Assembly (NCBI GenBank): GCA_002436005.1
Contig: DIXG01000051.1
Coordinates: 1 to 9,575 of the forward strand
DNA from: Anaerolineaceae bacterium UBA6086
GTDB lineage: Bacteria; Chloroflexota; Anaerolineae; Anaerolineales; Anaerolineaceae
Length of the DNA: 9,575 bases
Direction of reading: 5' to 3'
Below are positions 6,196 through 9,575 of the stretch, one piece after another. The notes under the pieces were generated by a model that worked only from the letters and a program-made list of their open reading frames with translations, did not search any database and was not told the origin of the DNA. How positions within the stretch are numbered: position 1 is the stretch's first letter; every line of letters begins with the position of its first letter. The position numbers and the translations under genes are program-made.

Positions 6196-7812
6196 ATGAC
6201 CAAAACCAATACCCCCGCCTGGTTGAACAAAGCAGTCTTCTATCAAATTTATCCCCAATCCTTTTATGACTCCAATGACGACGGCATTGGCGACCTGCCA
6301 GGGATCACCGAAAAGCTGGACTACATTCAATCCCTCGGCGTGAATGCCATCTGGATTAACCCCTGTTTCGTGTCCCCCTTCGACGACGCCGGCTATGATG
6401 TGGCAGATTATTACCAGGTTGCCCCGCGTTATGGCACCAATGATGACCTCAAACGTCTCTTCGCCGAAGCCAAAAAACGCGGCATCCGGGTCCTGCTGGA
6501 CCTGGTGCCCGGGCACACATCCGTGGAGCACCCCTGGTTCCAGGCGTCTCAACTGCATGAGAAAAATGAATACACCGATCACTATGTTTGGAATAACTCG
6601 ATCTGGGAAATGCCCCAAAAAGATTTGCAGGTTGTACGCGGCTATGCCCAGCGGGATGCCGGCTACATCACCAATTTCTTCTGGTTCCAGCCTGCGCTCA
6701 ACTTCGGCTTTGCCCAGACCGATCCCAGCTACCCCTGGATGCAGCCGGTGGACGCCCCCGGTCCGCAAAAGGTGCGCGAAGAGATCAAGAGCATCATGCA
6801 GTTCTGGCTTGAGATGGGTGCCAGCGGCTTCCGTGTGGATATGGCAGCTTCCCTGGTCAAGCGTGACCCCGATAAAGCTGAAACTGCCCGATTCTGGCGC
6901 TGGATCCGCGAGTGGTTGGATGAGAAGTATCCCGAAGCAGTGATCGTTTCCGAGTGGGGCAGACCCACACAGGCAATCCCGGCAGGTTTTCATATCGACT
7001 TCCTGCTCGGCTTCAATAACCCCTGCTGGATGTCCCTGTTTCGCAGACGCGGCGTCGGTAACGGGCAGGACCCCTATGGCTGGTCTTTCTTTGATGAATC
7101 CGGCCACGGCAGCATCAGGGCATTCCTCGATGAATACCTGACTTACCTCGACGCAACAGCAGATCAGGGCTATATCGCCATCATCACCGGTAATCATGAC
7201 GAAACACCTCGTCTTGCCAACGGCAGAAGCACCCAGATGATGAAACTGATCTACCTGTTCTTGCTCACCATGCCCGGCACGCCATTCATCTATTACGGCG
7301 ACGAGATCGGGATGCAATTCAGACCTTTACCCTCCAAAGAAGGTGGCTATATCCGGACTGGCTCGCGCACACCGATGCAGTGGTCAGATGCCGATAACGC
7401 TGGCTTTTCAAATGCACCTGCCGATTTGCTCTATCTGCCGGTGGACGAGGCAGCGGACCGTCCCACTGTGGCAGGTCAGGAAAGCGACCCAGCCTCTTTG
7501 CTCAATTACGTCCGCCAGATGATCAAAATGCATGGGTCGCTGGATGCACTGGATGCCGACGGCCAATTCGAGGTAGCCTATGCAGAGGATGGTAAACTGC
7601 CCTTTGTATACACACGTGCCAAGAACGGACAGAAGCTGCTGGTGGCGATCAACCCGGCTAACCGCGAGGTGAGTGTGATCCTGCCCAGCGATCTGACCGA
7701 AACTGCGCCTGCCCCCGTGGAGGTGCTGGGAGAAGCCAGCCTGGCGCCTGTTGAAAATGGTTGGGCACTGACGCTGGGAGGTGTTTCCGGGGTATTGTAT
7801 CAGATGGGATAA
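6196..7812 (+). CDS. GH13 family alpha-glucosidase-like enzyme
   Basis: Intracellular alpha-glucan or alpha-glucoside-active enzyme of glycoside hydrolase family 13 (538 residues; no signal peptide). An N-terminal (beta/alpha)8 barrel carries the calcium-site loop D25-S-N-D-D-G-I-G-D33, as in oligo-1,6-glucosidases. Conserved regions are: I, D102-L-V-P-G-H107; II, G211-F-R-V-D215 with nucleophile D215; III, V-S-E253-W with acid/base E253; IV, G-N-H334-D335 with the transition-state Asp. RTPMQWSDADNAGFS (391-405) is shared with oligo-1,6-glucosidases and trehalose synthases. A beta-rich C-terminal domain starts at about residue 450. Region I has Gly where most GH13 enzymes have Asn (NH). The ATG is fixed by AAGGAG (6184-6189), 6 bases upstream. 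It stands alone, flanked by palindromic repeat clusters. Exact specificity (alpha-1,6 or alpha-1,4 glucosidase, or transglycosidase) is not decidable from sequence alone. Confidence 0.92.
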   Translation: MTKTNTPAWLNKAVFYQIYPQSFYDSNDDGIGDLPGITEKLDYIQSLGVNAIWINPCFVSPFDDAGYDVADYYQVAPRYGTNDDLKRLFAEAKKRGIRVLLDLVPGHTSVEHPWFQASQLHEKNEYTDHYVWNNSIWEMPQKDLQVVRGYAQRDAGYITNFFWFQPALNFGFAQTDPSYPWMQPVDAPGPQKVREEIKSIMQFWLEMGASGFRVDMAASLVKRDPDKAETARFWRWIREWLDEKYPEAVIVSEWGRPTQAIPAGFHIDFLLGFNNPCWMSLFRRRGVGNGQDPYGWSFFDESGHGSIRAFLDEYLTYLDATADQGYIAIITGNHDETPRLANGRSTQMMKLIYLFLLTMPGTPFIYYGDEIGMQFRPLPSKEGGYIRTGSRTPMQWSDADNAGFSNAPADLLYLPVDEAADRPTVAGQESDPASLLNYVRQMIKMHGSLDALDADGQFEVAYAEDGKLPFVYTRAKNGQKLLVAINPANREVSVILPSDLTETAPAPVEVLGEASLAPVENGWALTLGGVSGVLYQMG

Positions 7813-7858
7813 GCAGATCAGACAGGGCGCAGGAGGGCTTTCGGCTACGTGAAACAAC

Positions 7859-7880
7859 GCGGACTAAAGTCCGCACTCCG
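7859..7880 (+). repeat. Minimal form of palindromic repeat A
   Basis: GCGGACT-AA-AGTCCGC (7859-7874) is a perfect 7-bp inverted repeat with a two-base centre, followed by ACTCCG. It has the outer arms and tail of repeat A but lacks the inner CACC/GCCC stems, so it looks like an internally deleted or ancestral form. Repeat C copy 2 follows after 8 bases, as in the upstream cluster. Confidence 0.75.
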
Positions 7881-7888
7881 AAAGTTCT

Positions 7889-7916
7889 GTCACTGCGAGC
7901 GCAGCGTGGCGCTCTC
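7889..7916 (+). repeat. Palindromic repeat C, copy 2
   Basis: Second copy of the 28-base element at 5883-5910. It keeps the core GCGAGCGCAGCGTGGCG and differs at three positions in the arms. GAGCGC and GCGCTC can pair in this copy. Confidence 0.75.
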
Positions 7917-7959
7917 ATCGTTGTTGCCTCAGATCATGGTTTTCTCTGCAGATATCTCT

Positions 7960-8006
7960 GCGGACTAACACCAGCCCTATCGGGGAGGTGCAGGGCCCGC
8001 ACTCCG
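7960..8006 (+). repeat. Palindromic repeat A, copy 2
   Basis: Nearly identical to copy 1 at 5828-5875: GCGGAC arm, CACC/GGTG inner stem, CCC/GGG tip, GCCCGC arm with one mismatch, and the ACTCCG tail. Same orientation as copy 1, so the two are direct repeats on either side of the GH13 gene. Confidence 0.85.
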
Positions 8007-8015
8007 GTTTTAATG

Positions 8016-8063
8016 GTCACTGCGAGGAAGTCCCCATAGGGCGACGAAGCAATCTCGCCTTTC
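8016..8063 (+). repeat. Palindromic repeat B, copy 2
   Basis: Second copy of the element at 5752-5800, in the same orientation. It starts GTCACTGCGAGGAAG and ends GCGACGAAGCAATCTCGCC plus TTTC. Differences concentrate in the central run of C. It lies 9 bases after repeat A copy 2. Confidence 0.8.
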
Positions 8064-8090
8064 AATGCCCCTCGATTGACCACAGTGGTT

Positions 8091-8137
8091 GCTGACTAAC
8101 ACCAGCCCTATCGGGGAGATGCAGGGCTCGCGCTCTG
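8091..8137 (+). repeat. Palindromic repeat A, copy 3 (decayed)
   Basis: Third full-length copy. The central CTAACACCAGCCCTATCGGG-type core is kept, but the outer arms have changed (GCTGAC instead of GCGGAC, CTCGC instead of TCCGC) and the inner stem has one mismatch. Same orientation as the other copies. Confidence 0.75.
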
Positions 8138-8144
8138 GGTCCAC

Positions 8145-8255
8145 TCTCAATCTGCTTATTAGCGCCAGGCTCAGCATCACCACCCCCACACCAATGATGT
8201 CAAAGATGCTGGCGAGTTGGATGAACCACAGTTGGCGATAGAGCGGACAGGCGAT
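8145..8255 (-). pseudogene. Possible 3' remnant of a membrane protein gene
   Basis: On the minus strand, from 8255 down to 8145, an open frame with ordinary coding-type codons reads IACPLYRQLWFIQLASIFDI then IGVGVVMLSLALISRLRVD: one long hydrophobic helix preceded by a polar-aromatic segment and followed by Arg residues. There is no start codon of its own. Its upstream end runs into the last codons of the HAD gene in another frame, and its downstream end runs into repeat A copy 3 and on through repeat B to a TAA at 8012-8014. This fits a fragment of a membrane protein left after deletion. Chance is possible and the family is not recognised. Confidence 0.25.
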
Positions 8256-8257
8256 GA

Positions 8258-8962
8258 TTAATAATTTTGCAAAATGTCCATCACAGCAGCGATATCTGAC
8301 AAATCATCCTGCAGGAAATCTGGCGAAAATGCTGCCAGCGCCGCCCGATCATAGGTGCCCGTTGCCACACACAACACTTTTACGCCAGCATGCCGTGCAC
8401 AGGCAATATCATGCGGCGTATCGCCAATCACCAGCACATCACCCGGCGAGACCTCATACCCGTTGAGAGCCCGCAAGCGATCCAGTGCCAGCGCGGGCAG
8501 CTGGTTGCGGTCAAAATGCTCACTGCCGAATGCCCCAAACCGGAACAAAACGGGGTCAATCCCTGCTGCGCGCAGTTTGTGGGGCACCGCCTCACGAACA
8601 TTGCCGGTCACCAATCCCAGGATAAAATGCTCGTTTACTGTCAGCCCCTTCAGTAGATCAGGCACCCCTGGCAGAAGCTGCATCCTGAGGTGCGGGACCG
8701 CAGCCTCCATTTGCCGGGCATAGGCAGCAAAAGCCCTCTCCCGACCGGCTTCAATTTGGTCTTCCGCCAGCCCTGCCAGGCGCATCAGGTCCGTAATGAT
8801 CGACCAGTCAGTTTTACCCGCCATATCATAGGACTCGATCGGACCGGTGACGCCAAATACCTCCAGCAAAGCCTTGCCCATCAACCCAGAACCTTCCCCC
8901 ATCGGATCCAGCAGGGTGCCGTCAATATCAAATAACAACACGCGTTTTCTGCGATCATTCAT
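8258..8962 (-). CDS. HAD-superfamily phosphatase, phosphoglycolate-phosphatase-like
   Basis: Cytoplasmic Mg2+-dependent phosphohydrolase of the haloacid dehalogenase superfamily with a helical cap (234 residues). Motif I is F-D12-I-D14-G-T-L, with D12 the nucleophile that becomes phosphorylated and D14 the general acid/base. The cap spans roughly residues 20-95. Motif II is T119 in LGLVTGN. A basic residue for motif III may be R152 in HFDRNQLPALAL. Motif IV is G180-D181-T-P-H-D185, the metal-binding acids. The overall pattern matches Gph/phosphoglycolate-phosphatase-like proteins, but this group accepts many phosphate esters, so the substrate is uncertain. There is no Shine-Dalgarno sequence before the ATG; instead TAAAAT ends 6 bases upstream, which could give a leaderless mRNA. 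Divergent from the homoserine dehydrogenase gene, with a shared 101-base gap. Confidence 0.9.
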   Translation of the reverse strand: MNDRRKRVLLFDIDGTLLDPMGEGSGLMGKALLEVFGVTGPIESYDMAGKTDWSIITDLMRLAGLAEDQIEAGRERAFAAYARQMEAAVPHLRMQLLPGVPDLLKGLTVNEHFILGLVTGNVREAVPHKLRAAGIDPVLFRFGAFGSEHFDRNQLPALALDRLRALNGYEVSPGDVLVIGDTPHDIACARHAGVKVLCVATGTYDRAALAAFSPDFLQDDLSDIAAVMDILQNY

Positions 8963-8968
8963 GGGCTG

Positions 8969-8974
8969 ATTTTA
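8969..8974 (-). promoter_or_regulatory. Possible -10 box giving a leaderless HAD mRNA
   Basis: Read on the minus strand, TAAAAT is followed by only CAGCCC and then the HAD start codon. That distance would place the first transcribed base at or next to the A of ATG. A TTGGGA (8990-8995, minus strand) lies 15 bases upstream as a weak -35 candidate. No ribosome binding site is present, which is consistent but not proof. Confidence 0.3.
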
Positions 8975-9063
8975 ACCCAAATTTCGCTCTCCCAACACTG
9001 ATTGCCCACCCACCCCTTTCTTGTGGTTTAATTAGGTCAATAACTGCAATCAAGGAGTGACCC

Positions 9064-9575
9064 ATGACCCAGAATTATCGCTTATGCCTGGTTGGTTTTG
9101 GCAATGTTGGAAAAGCATTTGCCCGCCTGCTGTTGAAGAAAGAAATTGAACTGGAAAGGCGCTATGGGCTTTCCGTCAGCGTGACCGGCATCATCACCGG
9201 ATCCCACGGTGTACTCATCCAGCCTGAAGGGATCCACCTGCAAGCCGCACTGGAAGCGGTTGAAAATGGAAAATCGCTGAATTCCCTCTCAAACACACCA
9301 GCACCTGGGGATCCGATTGACTTTATCAAAGCCTGCCCGGCTGATTTCATGTTCGAGACCACGCCAGTTAACCCCCAGACCGGGCAGCCTGCGCTGAGTT
9401 ACATCCAAACGGCGTTGCAAAGCGGCATGCACGCCGTCACTGCCAACAAAGGCCCCGTGGTACACGGTTATCACGAACTGAAAGCCCTTGCACAGGCGCA
9501 GGGCCGCCAATTCCTGTTCGAATCGGCTGTGATGGACGGCGCGCCGATCTTTGCCCTCTTCCGTGAACCGCTGGT
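9064..9575 (+). CDS. Homoserine dehydrogenase, N-terminal part (runs off the window)
   Basis: NAD(P)-dependent reduction of aspartate 4-semialdehyde to homoserine, the branch point to threonine and methionine, in the cytoplasm. The visible 170 residues begin with a Rossmann nucleotide-binding fold, GFGNVG at residues 11-16. They then contain DFMFETTPVNP (94-104), the conserved TANKGP with K129, which contacts cofactor and substrate in the family, and FESAVMDGAPIF (152-163) at the start of the substrate-binding domain. There is no aspartate kinase domain in front, so this is a stand-alone enzyme. The ATG is supported by AAGGAG (9052-9057), 6 bases upstream. Codon usage matches its neighbours and the frame is intact up to the edge. 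The 3' end, and whether an ACT regulatory domain is present, are outside the window. Confidence 0.92.
   Translation, partial: MTQNYRLCLVGFGNVGKAFARLLLKKEIELERRYGLSVSVTGIITGSHGVLIQPEGIHLQAALEAVENGKSLNSLSNTPAPGDPIDFIKACPADFMFETTPVNPQTGQPALSYIQTALQSGMHAVTANKGPVVHGYHELKALAQAQGRQFLFESAVMDGAPIFALFREPL

Noticed and set aside
6172..7317. Minus-strand open frame of 381 codons opposite the GH13 gene
   Set aside because: The plus strand carries all GH13 catalytic motifs. The antisense frame is a composition shadow and its translation has no recognisable domain order.
7658..8039. Open frames spanning the GH13 end and the second repeat cluster
   Set aside because: They are antisense or out of frame to GH13 and extend only through repeats; no support as genes.

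Overview
The window looks like a chromosomal segment of a free-living, carbohydrate-using bacterium. The style of the proteins and of the intergenic repeats suggests an anaerobic member of the Chloroflexota (Anaerolineae). That placement is inferred from recall of similar sequences, not from a marker gene. There is no rRNA, tRNA or CRISPR array.

Layout: (1) Positions 1-848 hold the 3' part of an IS1634-type DDE transposase, cut by the window edge and more AT-rich than the rest. (2) Positions 866-942 hold eleven in-phase degenerate heptads (ACTCCCT type), with strong G-quadruplex potential on the minus strand. (3) Positions 1019-4459 hold a tight plus-strand cluster: a GPH/MelB-type sugar:cation symporter, an EstD/FrmB-type serine esterase and a CehA/McbA-type PHP metallohydrolase, each with a good Shine-Dalgarno sequence. 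(4) Positions 4511-5723 hold a decayed M28-type metallopeptidase gene directly downstream of the cluster. Reading across frames shows two in-frame stops and two one-base deletions, and the usual Asp-Asn metal motif is also gone. (5) Positions 5724-6195 and 7813-8257 are intergenic stretches built from the same three families of short palindromic repeats, plus traces of lost genes. (6) Between them lies an intact GH13 alpha-glucosidase-like gene (6196-7812), with a perfect 12-bp hairpin 50 bases upstream of its start codon. (7) On the minus strand, 8258-8962 encodes a HAD phosphatase, possibly read from a leaderless mRNA. It diverges from (8) a homoserine dehydrogenase that runs off the right edge.

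How the genes may work together: the symporter would import a glycoside or related organic solute, the esterase would remove acyl groups, and the PHP enzyme would hydrolyse a phosphoester or other ester bond. The GH13 enzyme would cleave alpha-glucosidic bonds in short oligosaccharides. The real substrate cannot be read from the sequence. The HAD phosphatase and homoserine dehydrogenase are housekeeping functions and look unrelated. No wholly new system is evident. The most unusual parts are the multi-lesion pseudogene, the heptad tract beside the IS, the palindromic repeat mosaic flanking the GH13 gene, and the hairpin upstream of it.
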